In this document: positions 35,685 through 44,338 of the stretch, in pieces
Position numbering within the stretch: position 1 is the stretch's first letter
Layout of the letters: every line of letters starts with the position of its first letter
Source of the DNA: Myxococcales bacterium
Lineage (GTDB): Bacteria > Myxococcota_C > UBA6777
Direction: 5' to 3'
Assembly (NCBI GenBank): GCA_020632975.1
Contig: JACKEL010000002.1
Span: forward strand, 1-64,000
Length of the DNA stretch: 64,000 bases
Made by a program: the position numbers and the translations under genes
The notes under the pieces: generated by a model
The model's database searches: none
Seen by the model: the letters and a program-made list of their open reading frames with translations, nothing else
Told to the model about the DNA's origin: nothing

Positions 35685-36725
35685 TCAGCATCCTTTGTCG
35701 CGGGGGCGTTTTTGACAATCCAAGGCGGCAGGTTTGAAGGGGAGATCGAAGCGAACCTTTACGAGCAAAGGATGTTTGCTACTCACTTGGCAAGAAGCAG
35801 GGAGCTTTCCACCTGCGGGAAGTGGCGCGCAAGGAAGAAGGCGGAATGTTGCGTAAAGGCTGGGCAGCGTGATCAAAAGCTCGCCTTGCAAACGCCCGTC
35901 CTTGTAGCCTGTAAGTTTGATTTGCTTTCCAAGAGCTTTCTGGCGCAACACTTGAGAATGCAGTTTGTTTCCCTCGACAAACCAACCTTCTGACTCAAAG
36001 AGTTGGATCTTGCTTGTAAAAGAGATGTAAGAAAAATTCTTTTTCAAAGCATCCAAGTTGATCTCTTTTTCAGCAAGAAGGCGAGAATCAAAAGAGAGAT
36101 ACAGGTACTGGCCTTTTTTGTTATACCACTGGGCATGATAACCAAATCCCGCATCGCAGCGAACGCCTATCGGACAGGAGATACGAAAGCCTTTGGTGGG
36201 GTCGCTTTCTGTCAGTACGATCTCATAGGGTAAGCCTTTTTTGGACATCCCCTCGACTTTATCGATCAATGCCTTGAGTGCGGCTCTTGAGCCTTGGAGA
36301 TCGATCTTTTTGGAGGGCGTCACTTTCGACAAAAGCTTCACAAACTTCCAAGAGCTATGCACAAACATCCTTTTTCCCGAAAACCCCGAGGAATGATGAT
36401 AAGCAGCTTGGATCGCAGCGCCTTTTTTCACAAGCTCAGCTTGTTTTTCGTCCGTGAGCAAAAGCACATTGGGCCCTGTCCCCACAATGCCCTGTCTTTC
36501 GCAGTAATCATTGACGTGCCCGTATTCGCCGATGATCCGCAGGATATGGAGACGGACAGGAACACCGCGGCGTGGGTATTTTTTCCCATAATCTTTCCAT
36601 GCGCCACGAACGCCGAGGACACGGGCTTCTACGCTACATCCAGCCATAGAAGAAGCATGACTGACAGCAGGCAAGGCGGCAAAAGACAAAAGAAATCCTA
36701 TCAACGCAACGAGATTTTTTCGCAT
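35685..36725 (-). CDS. Secreted hypothetical protein
   Basis: 346 aa. The Sec signal (about 1-25: MRKNLVALIGFLLSFAALPAVSHAS) is followed by a mature domain with about nine cysteines (SMAGCSVEARVLGV, NDYCERQGIVG, ISCPIGVRCDAGFG). It has strand-rich character with KLTGYKDGRLQGELLITLP near the C-terminus. TTGGAGC precedes the ATG at 36725. I do not recognise a family. Followed by the convergent hairpin at 35632. Confidence 0.65.
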   Translation of the reverse strand: MRKNLVALIGFLLSFAALPAVSHASSMAGCSVEARVLGVRGAWKDYGKKYPRRGVPVRLHILRIIGEYGHVNDYCERQGIVGTGPNVLLLTDEKQAELVKKGAAIQAAYHHSSGFSGKRMFVHSSWKFVKLLSKVTPSKKIDLQGSRAALKALIDKVEGMSKKGLPYEIVLTESDPTKGFRISCPIGVRCDAGFGYHAQWYNKKGQYLYLSFDSRLLAEKEINLDALKKNFSYISFTSKIQLFESEGWFVEGNKLHSQVLRQKALGKQIKLTGYKDGRLQGELLITLPSLYATFRLLPCAPLPAGGKLPASCQVSSKHPLLVKVRFDLPFKPAALDCQKRPRDKGC

Positions 36726-36866
36726 GGTCTGCTCCAACGAGATTTTATTTGTTTGATATAAAAAAGAGGACAAGCCCGTTTTTCATCCTCGTTGGCTATA
36801 CACGCAGGGGTTCTCCAAAGGTGTTAATTTTTTCTCAAGCGAAGATCTTGGACCCCAAAAGGCACT

Positions 36867-37988
36867 TTATCTCGAACAAGAAAAGCACTTCTTTGAGGTG
36901 ATCCTTCGCAGTAGATCTTCGCGGAAGGAAGGATAAAAACGGGCGCAGTAAAGAACCGACCTCGCATCTTTACCTTTTTGTCCGATCAGCAAGTACGCTT
37001 TTTGCGCTACCTTTTTTCCTAAAAACTTCTTCTTGGGAGTATCGCTTGTAAGGATCTGGATCTGCATCTTCTGGGGTGTGCAGTCCAAAAGATGCCTTGA
37101 GGTGAGATACCCGACAGCGAGCGTATCAAAGGGATTGAAACCATCCACACCAAAGGCGCGTTTCCACAGCGCCAACCAACGCCTCGCGGGTCTCACCAAC
37201 CAACGCGCCAACTCCCCCGATGCAGCGAGGCGATCGAGATCGGCTTGTCGCAGCCACAGTCGAGAAGAGATCTCCCAAGGCGCAAAAACCAAACGAACAC
37301 CGCTACGCAACAACACACGAAAAGCTTCGGGATCTTTCTCAAAGTTGAAGTCGCGATGCGGTGTCTTGGCATGCCCTGTAACGAATCGTTGCTTCGGTCG
37401 CCGCCCTGCCACCGCGATGATCTCTTTGATCTGTTTCGCAAGGCTTGGTTCCCGCAGCAACACGGTCGCGACATTTGTTGCGGGACCAAGCACCAAAAGC
37501 GTGAGCTTTTGCTTGCGCAAGGCTGCTGCAAGGGCCCGCGAGGCTGGCGTCTCTCGACCCAATGCATGATGATCCCGCGCCCCCACCATCACGGAAAGTC
37601 CCTTGACACGGAGCTTTTGCAACATCACTTGCATGATGCTTACAGCTTTCTCCAGGGGTGCATTACCAAAAACCACGCTGATGCCGCGGATATCCAACTC
37701 AGGTGAATGAAAGGCTTGCAAGATCGCGAATCCATCGTCAACATCTCGCCCCACCAGCCCCACCGAAGGGTCCGCGTCGATCCAAACAGGGATGCGGGCT
37801 GCGCGCTGTTGTTTGCTCTGCCCTCCCTGCTCTTTCTTCCGATACATCGGCTTTTTTCGAGACATCTTCGTGTGGGATTTGCCTTGCAGATGTGTACCGC
37901 GAGAGGTCGGCTTTTTTCCTTGATGAGCCTCACAAACGCACGAAGACAGCCAGAACCAAACCAAGATCGCCACATAGACAAGCCTCAT
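36867..37988 (-). CDS. Nucleoside hydrolase-like (IU-NH) lipoprotein
   Basis: 373 aa. The signal peptide has a lipobox-like LSSC (Cys 17), then a basic Lys/Arg/Gln linker, then an inosine/uridine-preferring nucleoside hydrolase fold from about residue 66. The N-terminal metal motif is WIDADPS at 69-75 with DVDD at 82-85, a slightly spread version of the usual DTDPGxDD calcium site. LLVLGPATNVATVLL and HRDFNFEKDPEAFRVLL are family-typical. Reaction expected: N-ribosyl bond cleavage of a nucleoside, here outside the cytoplasm. The insertion within the Asp motif makes substrate choice and even activity uncertain. GGGAGG precedes ATG 37988. Confidence 0.8.
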   Translation of the reverse strand: MRLVYVAILVWFWLSSCVCEAHQGKKPTSRGTHLQGKSHTKMSRKKPMYRKKEQGGQSKQQRAARIPVWIDADPSVGLVGRDVDDGFAILQAFHSPELDIRGISVVFGNAPLEKAVSIMQVMLQKLRVKGLSVMVGARDHHALGRETPASRALAAALRKQKLTLLVLGPATNVATVLLREPSLAKQIKEIIAVAGRRPKQRFVTGHAKTPHRDFNFEKDPEAFRVLLRSGVRLVFAPWEISSRLWLRQADLDRLAASGELARWLVRPARRWLALWKRAFGVDGFNPFDTLAVGYLTSRHLLDCTPQKMQIQILTSDTPKKKFLGKKVAQKAYLLIGQKGKDARSVLYCARFYPSFREDLLRRITSKKCFSCSR

Positions 37989-38067
37989 CGCTTGACCCTC
38001 CCCCAAGATATCACTCGTTTCCATCGGTTTTTCGAGATCACGGCACCCCTCTCAACAAGCTCCCCAC

Positions 38068-39123
38068 TTAACCAAGTAGCCCCAAAGAAGGATGCTCTGG
38101 TTCGAGGACCAACAGCCGTGCTTGTTGCAACAATGCTGAACGCTCAGAGATATCCAGCGAAAGAGGAAGTTGCGCCACCCCAAGAAAGCGCCGCATGATC
38201 TCGATCCCTGCGAAGGCAAGGGCTTGTTCCACATCAAGGTAGCGCTGTGTCGTGTAGTGTTCTAAAAAGCCTCGACACGACGCCAAGGAATGTTGCGAAA
38301 TCAAAAGATGCGCCAAACAAACGCCGACGTCGAAAGATGCGGGCCCAAAGAACGCAAACTCAGGGTCCAAAACAAAGATCTGCGCACCGCTTTCGAGCCA
38401 ACTTCCAGGGTAAAAGTCTCCATGCAAAAGCTCGTTCCCATCGGTAAGATAGACATCGCCCATCGCACGAACCCTCGCAAGGAAAGCTTGATCCTGTAAA
38501 AGCGGTTGTGCGGTTTGGGTGAGTCCCTTTACGAAACCTTCGAGATCGATCCCGTTGTTTGGGCGGGTAGGTAAGTCAAAGATGTGTTCGTGGTTCAATG
38601 CTCGCATGGGGCGATTTGTCAGCGAAGCCCGCTGTTCGGGCGTCGATGGCAAACGATGCAGCGCCACCAAAAAGTCTGCAAGAAACGCGATCTGAGCTCC
38701 CTCCAAAGTCTTCCCCTCTTGGTACAAAGAAGAAAGATCAGAAGCTAGCCCAAGATCTTCCATGCACAAGAGAAACGAAAACGCATCCACCCCAAGGATA
38801 CGCGGCATCCAACGAGCAACCTCAGGGGCAGATCGGATGTTTTCATAAAAGCGAGCCTCGCTCACCACACGTTCAGAAGGCGCGGCGATCTGTGGATACT
38901 TTTCGACCCAAGGACGCGACTGCTTCACGATGAGAGAGCGTTGGTTCGTTTGCAAACGCAAGGTGCAGTTCATGTTGCCTTCGCCCGCTTTTTCCGCAGA
39001 AAGCAATGCCTCTTCTGCACCCAACCAACCTTGTTTTTGCAAGTAACCTTGCAGTCCCACAAGGTCCGTTTGTTCGAGAAAAAATCTTCCTGGATATTGA
39101 GAGAGAAAAGCTTCTTTCTGCAA
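38068..39123 (-). CDS. APH/methylthioribose kinase-like phosphotransferase
   Basis: 351 aa. Kinase-like fold: SLIVKQSRPWVEKYPQIAAP carries the ATP-binding Lys in the form seen in methylthioribose-kinase-like proteins, LLHGDFYPGSWL is the catalytic HGD loop, and VLDPEFAFFGPASFDVGVCLAHLL is the metal-binding D..E segment. Substrate is unknown; a small hydroxylated molecule is likely. The frame is open well upstream, but TTG at 39123 is preferred because GGAGGG lies 6 nt before it and the product then starts at the conserved N-terminus. Confidence 0.75.
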   Translation of the reverse strand: MQKEAFLSQYPGRFFLEQTDLVGLQGYLQKQGWLGAEEALLSAEKAGEGNMNCTLRLQTNQRSLIVKQSRPWVEKYPQIAAPSERVVSEARFYENIRSAPEVARWMPRILGVDAFSFLLCMEDLGLASDLSSLYQEGKTLEGAQIAFLADFLVALHRLPSTPEQRASLTNRPMRALNHEHIFDLPTRPNNGIDLEGFVKGLTQTAQPLLQDQAFLARVRAMGDVYLTDGNELLHGDFYPGSWLESGAQIFVLDPEFAFFGPASFDVGVCLAHLLISQHSLASCRGFLEHYTTQRYLDVEQALAFAGIEIMRRFLGVAQLPLSLDISERSALLQQARLLVLEPEHPSLGLLG

Positions 39124-39184
39124 GATCACCCCTCCATGTAGGACAACAAACACATCACGTAAAAAAGTCTTACAAAAAAGAAAC

Positions 39185-39886
39185 TCAGGATTTTTCGCCG
39201 AGGCGTCCAGACCAGTCTTCCACGGTGTTGGTTTGGAGTCGTTTGTTGGCAAGGCGACGCCAGCTTTCGCTAAGCCACGGAAGAGCGCGCAAAGACATGA
39301 GGGCTTCGGCATTTTGCGTATCTTCGTACAAGATGTGATGAACGCGATCCAATGGCCATGCAGAAGAGGGACGTTTTTCGAGCACAAGCGGCTCTTGTGT
39401 GGAGACCCAGCCAGGCGTCAAGACACGATAGTACCAGCCCGTACGACCTGTGTTTTGAAGCATACGCGCCATCTTTTTTTCGCCAAAGCGCAGATTCAAT
39501 CGAAGGCAAGGCTGGCGAGCTTGCGAAACCTGAAGGAAGGCCTCACCCCATCGAAAGATATCACCCAAACAGATATCTTTTTCGCACCAACCCATCGTGG
39601 AAAGATTCTCTCCAAAAGCCCCAGGAGCGTCCAACAGCGCGGATGCTTGGGGGAGTTCTTCTTTCCAAGCTGCATAGTGATCAAAAGGATAATGATGCAA
39701 AGCCTTGTCGCGTCCGCCGTGATGCTCACGATTGGCTTGCTCGTCTCCTTGCAGCCCCTCCCAGTCGAGATAGACCTTCCCCTCAACTGGCGTTTTGTGC
39801 ATGGCACTCATCACATCTGACCCAGCCAGCGGTGCGATCCGCCCGCAAAGAACAGCGAGGACATCTAACGTTTTTTCCTGCGGCAT
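39185..39886 (-). CDS. MOSC domain protein (YiiM-like)
   Basis: 233 aa. Family-typical segments: MHKTPVEGKVYLDWEGLQGDEQANREHHGGRDKALHHYPFDHYAAW, GAFGENLSTMGW, and a conserved Cys in SQARQPCLRLN. A C-terminal 3-alpha-type extension follows. MOSC proteins bind molybdenum cofactor or its sulfur and some of the YiiM group reduce N-hydroxylated bases such as 6-hydroxylaminopurine. GGAG is 6 nt before the ATG at 39886; an ATG four codons upstream is also possible. It lies 61 nt upstream of the kinase gene and may share its transcript. Confidence 0.87.
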   Translation of the reverse strand: MPQEKTLDVLAVLCGRIAPLAGSDVMSAMHKTPVEGKVYLDWEGLQGDEQANREHHGGRDKALHHYPFDHYAAWKEELPQASALLDAPGAFGENLSTMGWCEKDICLGDIFRWGEAFLQVSQARQPCLRLNLRFGEKKMARMLQNTGRTGWYYRVLTPGWVSTQEPLVLEKRPSSAWPLDRVHHILYEDTQNAEALMSLRALPWLSESWRRLANKRLQTNTVEDWSGRLGEKS

Positions 39887-40041
39887 CCCATACTCCACAA
39901 TACAAACAAGACCGTGAACATCGGAAAAAGTACCTGTTGAACCAAAAAGTCCACCCTACAAGGATCTCCGCATCTTGTACAAGAGACTTCCCCGAAAAGA
40001 CAGACGTAGCAGCGCGCTTTGCAAAGAGACGAGCACAACAC

Positions 40042-40680
40042 TCACTTGAGAAAGAGCTTTTCGACGGGCAGGATGGGCTCTTTGGTCTTGGGTAGAAAGA
40101 ATGGCGAGCGTTTGTGTTCGCCGCGCCACATCCACCCCATCATGATCACAGAAAGACGCGCAATCATCGTAATAAGCGGCCAAAGTGTCGCCCGCAGAGC
40201 CTTGGCTTGTTTGCGTGGGAACTTGCCATTGACCAAAGCCCTTACAGGACCCGTGTAAAACGGCAAGGGGTGTTCGAGAGACTGCGCATCCACACAAGCA
40301 TGCATCAAGACCCCAACAAAGGGCACGCTTGGCGTCCACAGCGTATTCACCAAAGGTGTTCGACAACACGCTGCATACCAACGATAAGCCCCTTTGGACG
40401 TTTGTTGTAGGCAAGCAAGATGCTCCTTGCCTTGGGTGATCTCGAATGCTGAAGGAGCGATCTGCGTGACTGTCGTGGCGTTGTGTTCGTCCAATAGGAT
40501 GTCCTCGTAGCCAAACCGACGTGCGTATTGTTGGCAACCGGCACAGCAACAAGCGGAGCAGTTGACTTTGGCGGGTTCGATATCGCGAAGAAGGCCGCGT
40601 AGTTGACCACAGCGGCAGGCAAAAGCAAGGTCACTTCCCATCTTTGGTTCGTCTTTCCATCGCTTGAGTCCCCCAAGCAT
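40042..40680 (-). CDS. DUF6151-like zinc-binding protein
   Basis: 212 aa. FACRCGQLRG and NCSACCCAGCQQYARRFG give a Cys cluster like that of GFA-type zinc proteins. ITQGKEHLACLQ and YRWYAACCRTPLVNTL match the DUF6151 pattern as I know it. A hydrophobic stretch near 165-185 may be a membrane helix. Function unknown. ATG 40680 is 24 nt after the stop of the preceding gene and has only a distant AAGGAG; the ATG at 40641 begins nearer to conserved sequence and is a real alternative. Confidence 0.7.
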   Translation of the reverse strand: MLGGLKRWKDEPKMGSDLAFACRCGQLRGLLRDIEPAKVNCSACCCAGCQQYARRFGYEDILLDEHNATTVTQIAPSAFEITQGKEHLACLQQTSKGAYRWYAACCRTPLVNTLWTPSVPFVGVLMHACVDAQSLEHPLPFYTGPVRALVNGKFPRKQAKALRATLWPLITMIARLSVIMMGWMWRGEHKRSPFFLPKTKEPILPVEKLFLK

Positions 40681-40703
40681 CCGAAAAGATCGAGGGCTCC
40701 TTG

Positions 40704-41699
40704 TTAACGGGAACGAGGGCGCAAGAAGATCGAGTAGTTGCCAAGACGGATGGGGGCTCTTTTGTTAAAGAAGCGACCAAGCTTGGCTTTTCGGTTGATG
40801 TCGATACCAGGATGTCCAGAATATCCGAGATAATCGACTTCCAACTGAAAGAAAAAGCGATCGCTTTTGGCGGTCCAACAACCCTCTTTGAGATCGTAAT
40901 AGCTGCGGATGCCCATCTTGCGGCGTTTGTTGTGTTTGAGCGTCTTGACGTCCACTTTCTTCCAAAGACCACTTTGGGAATCGATCAAGATCAACGCAAG
41001 AGCCCCATCGCCCGCATACTGATCATAAGAAAAATAGGCCACATATCGGCCACTTGGTGACCAGAAGATCGCATTTCCGAGGGGAGACTCCAAACCTGCC
41101 AACCAACGGACCTTTTGCTCACCTTGTCGTTGGAGGCCGATCTTTGCGGATGTGGGATCGAGTTCTTTGCTAACAAGAGAAAGTCCACCGACAGGGGCTT
41201 TTTTACCTTTGTAGATCCCACAGCCTGCACGGGCTTTTTCGTCGAAGGTCTTGGGGAAAGAACCCACACGATACGCCAGCCCAGACCAAGCGAAAGGCTT
41301 TTTCGCATGGCGGAGATAGCCAGACTTCCCCCGCTTGCGAAAGGATTGGAGGATCGCCATCGCTGCGGACTTCTCCTTGGCCGCTCCACCCACCAAGATA
41401 AACCAACCTGGGTTGAGACCTGCAAAGAGGGTCGAGTTTACGATCTGCGCGTTTTGGAGCGCCCCTTGACGCATCGAAGCAATCCCTTCAGGCGTGGTAT
41501 CACCGCCCAAGATCACCAACCAGCGATCCGCGAGTGTTGCAAGATAAGTAGGAGATGGATGTGACGAGGCAGGAGGCGCGCCTTTGGCGGTCGATTCGGC
41601 CTTTGCGGTACTTCCCCATAGACCAACAAGTCCAAAGAACGCCATCCACAAAGCGACATCTCGACGAAATACGCGATGAATCCGAGACATTGAAAACAT
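40704..41699 (-). CDS. Secreted hypothetical protein
   Basis: 331 aa with a Sec signal (RRDVALWMAFFGLVGLWG, cleavage after TAKA near 36). The mature part has segments such as RWLVILGGDTTPEGIASM and WFILVGGAAKEKSAAMAILQSFRKRG (SPOR-like appearance), then IFWSPSGRYVAYFSYD, a single propeller-like strand pair. AAGGAG five nt before ATG 41699 supports the start; an ATG three codons later is possible. No firm family. It is followed after 23 nt by the DUF6151-like gene. Confidence 0.6.
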   Translation of the reverse strand: MFSMSRIHRVFRRDVALWMAFFGLVGLWGSTAKAESTAKGAPPASSHPSPTYLATLADRWLVILGGDTTPEGIASMRQGALQNAQIVNSTLFAGLNPGWFILVGGAAKEKSAAMAILQSFRKRGKSGYLRHAKKPFAWSGLAYRVGSFPKTFDEKARAGCGIYKGKKAPVGGLSLVSKELDPTSAKIGLQRQGEQKVRWLAGLESPLGNAIFWSPSGRYVAYFSYDQYAGDGALALILIDSQSGLWKKVDVKTLKHNKRRKMGIRSYYDLKEGCWTAKSDRFFFQLEVDYLGYSGHPGIDINRKAKLGRFFNKRAPIRLGNYSIFLRPRSR

Positions 41700-41745
41700 A
41701 CCCTCTCCTTTTTCTTGGTAAGCAGTGTTGCAAAACAGTGCAGGT

Positions 41746-41782
41746 CTGCGTCTTTTGCATCCACAAGATGCAAAAGACGCAG
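41746..41782. repeat. Perfect 16-bp inverted repeat
   Basis: CTGCGTCTTTTGCATC (41746-41761) and GATGCAAAAGACGCAG (41767-41782), loop CACAA. It lies between the RecD2-like helicase stop and the next minus-strand gene. It could end the helicase transcript, but there is no trailing U-tract on either strand. Confidence 0.7.
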
Positions 41783-41914
41783 GCACATCCCAACGGTTGC
41801 ACCATGTTTATACAACAACTTGCTCCCCAATCCTCCCCCCAACGCAGCACAAAGCAACTTACGCAGCGTCTGGGTCTTACGGAGAAAAGTCGAACAACCA
41901 GCAAAGGTCTCGGT

Positions 41915-44197
41915 CTATCGGATGGTTTGAAGTGTACGACACCACTCAGACAGGGTGGTAATGCGCCCTTCATCATCGTTGGAAGTGACGGCATGGGCGA
42001 CTGCGCGTTCATCACCAACCAAGATCAGGAGCTTTTGCGCGCGTGTCATCGCGGTGTACAAAAGGCGCCGTGACAACATCTGTTTGTGGGAGAGGGAAAG
42101 TGGCAGGATCACCACAGGCCATTCAGAGCCTTGGCTTTTATGAATAGAGATCGCGTAAGAAAGCTCCAAGTCACCGAGGCTTGCGGCATCATAGGAGACG
42201 ATGCGCTGTTCGTAGCGAACCTTGATCCCTGCGCCGACTTGCACGACAACGCCCGTATCACCGTTGAAGACCTCGCGTTCGTAATCATTGCGGAGTTGGA
42301 TCACACGGTCACCAAGGAAGAAACGTTGTGCGCCGCTACCAATGGAACGTCCGCGCAGTCCAGGGCTTAGGAGCTTTTGCAAGACTTCGTTTAAGGCGTA
42401 TGCACCAGGGATATCGCCCTTTTTCATGGGGCAAAGCACTTGGATCTCTTCAGCGGCGTAACCGTCTTTGCGCAGACGCGAAAAGATCTGATGCAAAGCG
42501 TCCACGAGATTTTTTCGTTCGGCCACTTGGGTGAAGGCATCCACAGAAAAGTATTTGAAGTCCACGTACTGCTTGTTGTTGACGAGGATGGGGGTGCCTT
42601 CGAGGATGCGCTGTGCGTTGGGGATGATCTGGTTTTTCTCGTGTTGGCGAACGACTTGTTTGAGTTGCACAACAGGCAACATCTTGGTGTTGATCAGATC
42701 CATCAAGAGGTTTCCAGGCCCCACAGAAGGAAGCTGGTTGGCGTCACCACACAAGACGAGGGTGGTCTTTTCCACATCGACCGCACGGATCAGGGCCGCC
42801 ATCAGGGGGATATCGAGCATGGCCGCTTCGTCAACGACGATCAAGTCCGCCTCAAGGGGAGTTTCAGCGTTTCGGCCAAAACGTCGATCGGTTGGATTGT
42901 ATTCAAGCAAGCGATGCAGTGTCCATGCGGGCATTCCCGTGAGTTCGGTGAGTCGCTTTGCGGCTTTGCCCGTAGGAGCGGCAAGGATGGGTTGTTTCCA
43001 TCCAAGTGACAGGATCGAACGAACGGTATAAGTCTTCCCAGTACCCGGTCCACCTGTGAGGATCATACAACGATGATGTTGAACTTGGCGGATGGCTTCG
43101 GCTTGTTCAGCATTGAGATCGTCGCCAGCTTCGTGGAGTTCGCGTTCGGGCTGTTGTCGATTGAGTTTCCAAAGTCCCCGAGCGATGGCGCGTTCTTCTT
43201 CCACAAGTTCGGGAAGACCTAGCAAAAGCTCGTCAGGATCAGAACAAAGGAGCTGTTCATCTTCCATGCGAGACAAGGTAAAGATCGCGGCTTGCGGGTC
43301 CAGTTGAAGACGGCGGCTGCGTGTCCGAGCAAGCAGTTCTTGTCGAGGAAGTGCGGTGTGCCCTTCGTTTTCGGCGGCATCACGCAAGATGCTTTGGATG
43401 GCAGCGCGAAGCCGTCGGGGATCTTGAGACTGTAATCCAAGGCGATTGGCGACTTGTTCAGCGAGCGAAAAGGACAAGCCCGCTTCGCAAAGCAAGCGGT
43501 ATGGGTCGCGGCGCAACAAGTCGAGGGTGCGATTTCCGTGGTGTCGGATCAATTGTTCTGCTTGTTCGAGGTTCAATCCCCAAGTATCGGGGGCCGCAAG
43601 CAGAGAACGCGAAGGCATCTTGCGTCGAAAAGCCCGATGGACACGCATAATCATGTCATCGGACCAATCGAGTTCTTTCATGCGTTCGGGGGTTTGTTCG
43701 ATCACTTCAAGAGAGTAGCGACCGAAGCGTTCCACGATTTGTTCACAGCGCGGTGGCGTCAAGCGGTTGAGTCGTAGGCTGAGGAGATACCGCGTCATCC
43801 CTTCGGGATCGACGGGAACATACTCACGCATCGACCAAACGCGCAGCAGTCGTCCCCACTGTTCGCAGTCTTCCCACCATCCTTCGAGGCGAATCCATGA
43901 TCCCAGCGCAACGGGCATCACAGAGCCTTTTGCACAAGCGATCTCATCGGCCAAACGAACACGAACGACCCCCCATGAGGTTTGGGGCTTTCGATAGATC
44001 AGGCCGATCACGATGGCTTCGTAGGCACGGGGAGGTTCTGTGTGCCCCTTTCCATCGGCTCTTTTGGATATCTTGGAAGGACGCTCCTCAAACTCCTCCA
44101 TCTCTTCCATCTCATCAGGATCGCTAAGTTCCTGACTGGAGCGGATGGTTGGGGTTTGACTGCGCCAAAGTTGTGGTTGTCGTTGTGCGTTAGACAT
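41915..44197 (-). CDS. RecD2-type superfamily 1 DNA helicase
   Basis: 760 aa. An N-terminal OB-like region (IVIGLIYRKPQTSWGVVRV) and helix-hairpin-helix segments precede a SF1B helicase core: Walker A GGPGTGKT near 380-387, Walker B DEAAMLD near 453-459, motif III LCGDANQLPSVGPG, QVVRQ (motif IV region), and C-terminal AISIHKSQGSEWPVVILPL with LLYTAMTRAQ (motifs V-VI). This is a 5'-3' helicase of the RecD2/TraA type acting in repair without RecBC. The N-terminal Glu-rich stretch EEMEEFEE is unusual. ATG 44197 has a weak ribosome site; a TTG eight codons upstream is possible. Confidence 0.88.
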   Translation of the reverse strand: MSNAQRQPQLWRSQTPTIRSSQELSDPDEMEEMEEFEERPSKISKRADGKGHTEPPRAYEAIVIGLIYRKPQTSWGVVRVRLADEIACAKGSVMPVALGSWIRLEGWWEDCEQWGRLLRVWSMREYVPVDPEGMTRYLLSLRLNRLTPPRCEQIVERFGRYSLEVIEQTPERMKELDWSDDMIMRVHRAFRRKMPSRSLLAAPDTWGLNLEQAEQLIRHHGNRTLDLLRRDPYRLLCEAGLSFSLAEQVANRLGLQSQDPRRLRAAIQSILRDAAENEGHTALPRQELLARTRSRRLQLDPQAAIFTLSRMEDEQLLCSDPDELLLGLPELVEEERAIARGLWKLNRQQPERELHEAGDDLNAEQAEAIRQVQHHRCMILTGGPGTGKTYTVRSILSLGWKQPILAAPTGKAAKRLTELTGMPAWTLHRLLEYNPTDRRFGRNAETPLEADLIVVDEAAMLDIPLMAALIRAVDVEKTTLVLCGDANQLPSVGPGNLLMDLINTKMLPVVQLKQVVRQHEKNQIIPNAQRILEGTPILVNNKQYVDFKYFSVDAFTQVAERKNLVDALHQIFSRLRKDGYAAEEIQVLCPMKKGDIPGAYALNEVLQKLLSPGLRGRSIGSGAQRFFLGDRVIQLRNDYEREVFNGDTGVVVQVGAGIKVRYEQRIVSYDAASLGDLELSYAISIHKSQGSEWPVVILPLSLSHKQMLSRRLLYTAMTRAQKLLILVGDERAVAHAVTSNDDEGRITTLSEWCRTLQTIR

Positions 44198-44338
44198 CGC
44201 AATACCCGCAAACTTACACAAAAAGCGAGTGCCACCACAAAGAGAAACTTTGTGATGGAGGACTCGCTAAGTGCATCATCTCCCTAAAAAAGATTGATGA
44301 TGCTGGGGTGGAAGAAAGCTTCTCGTGAGGGTATCTGC

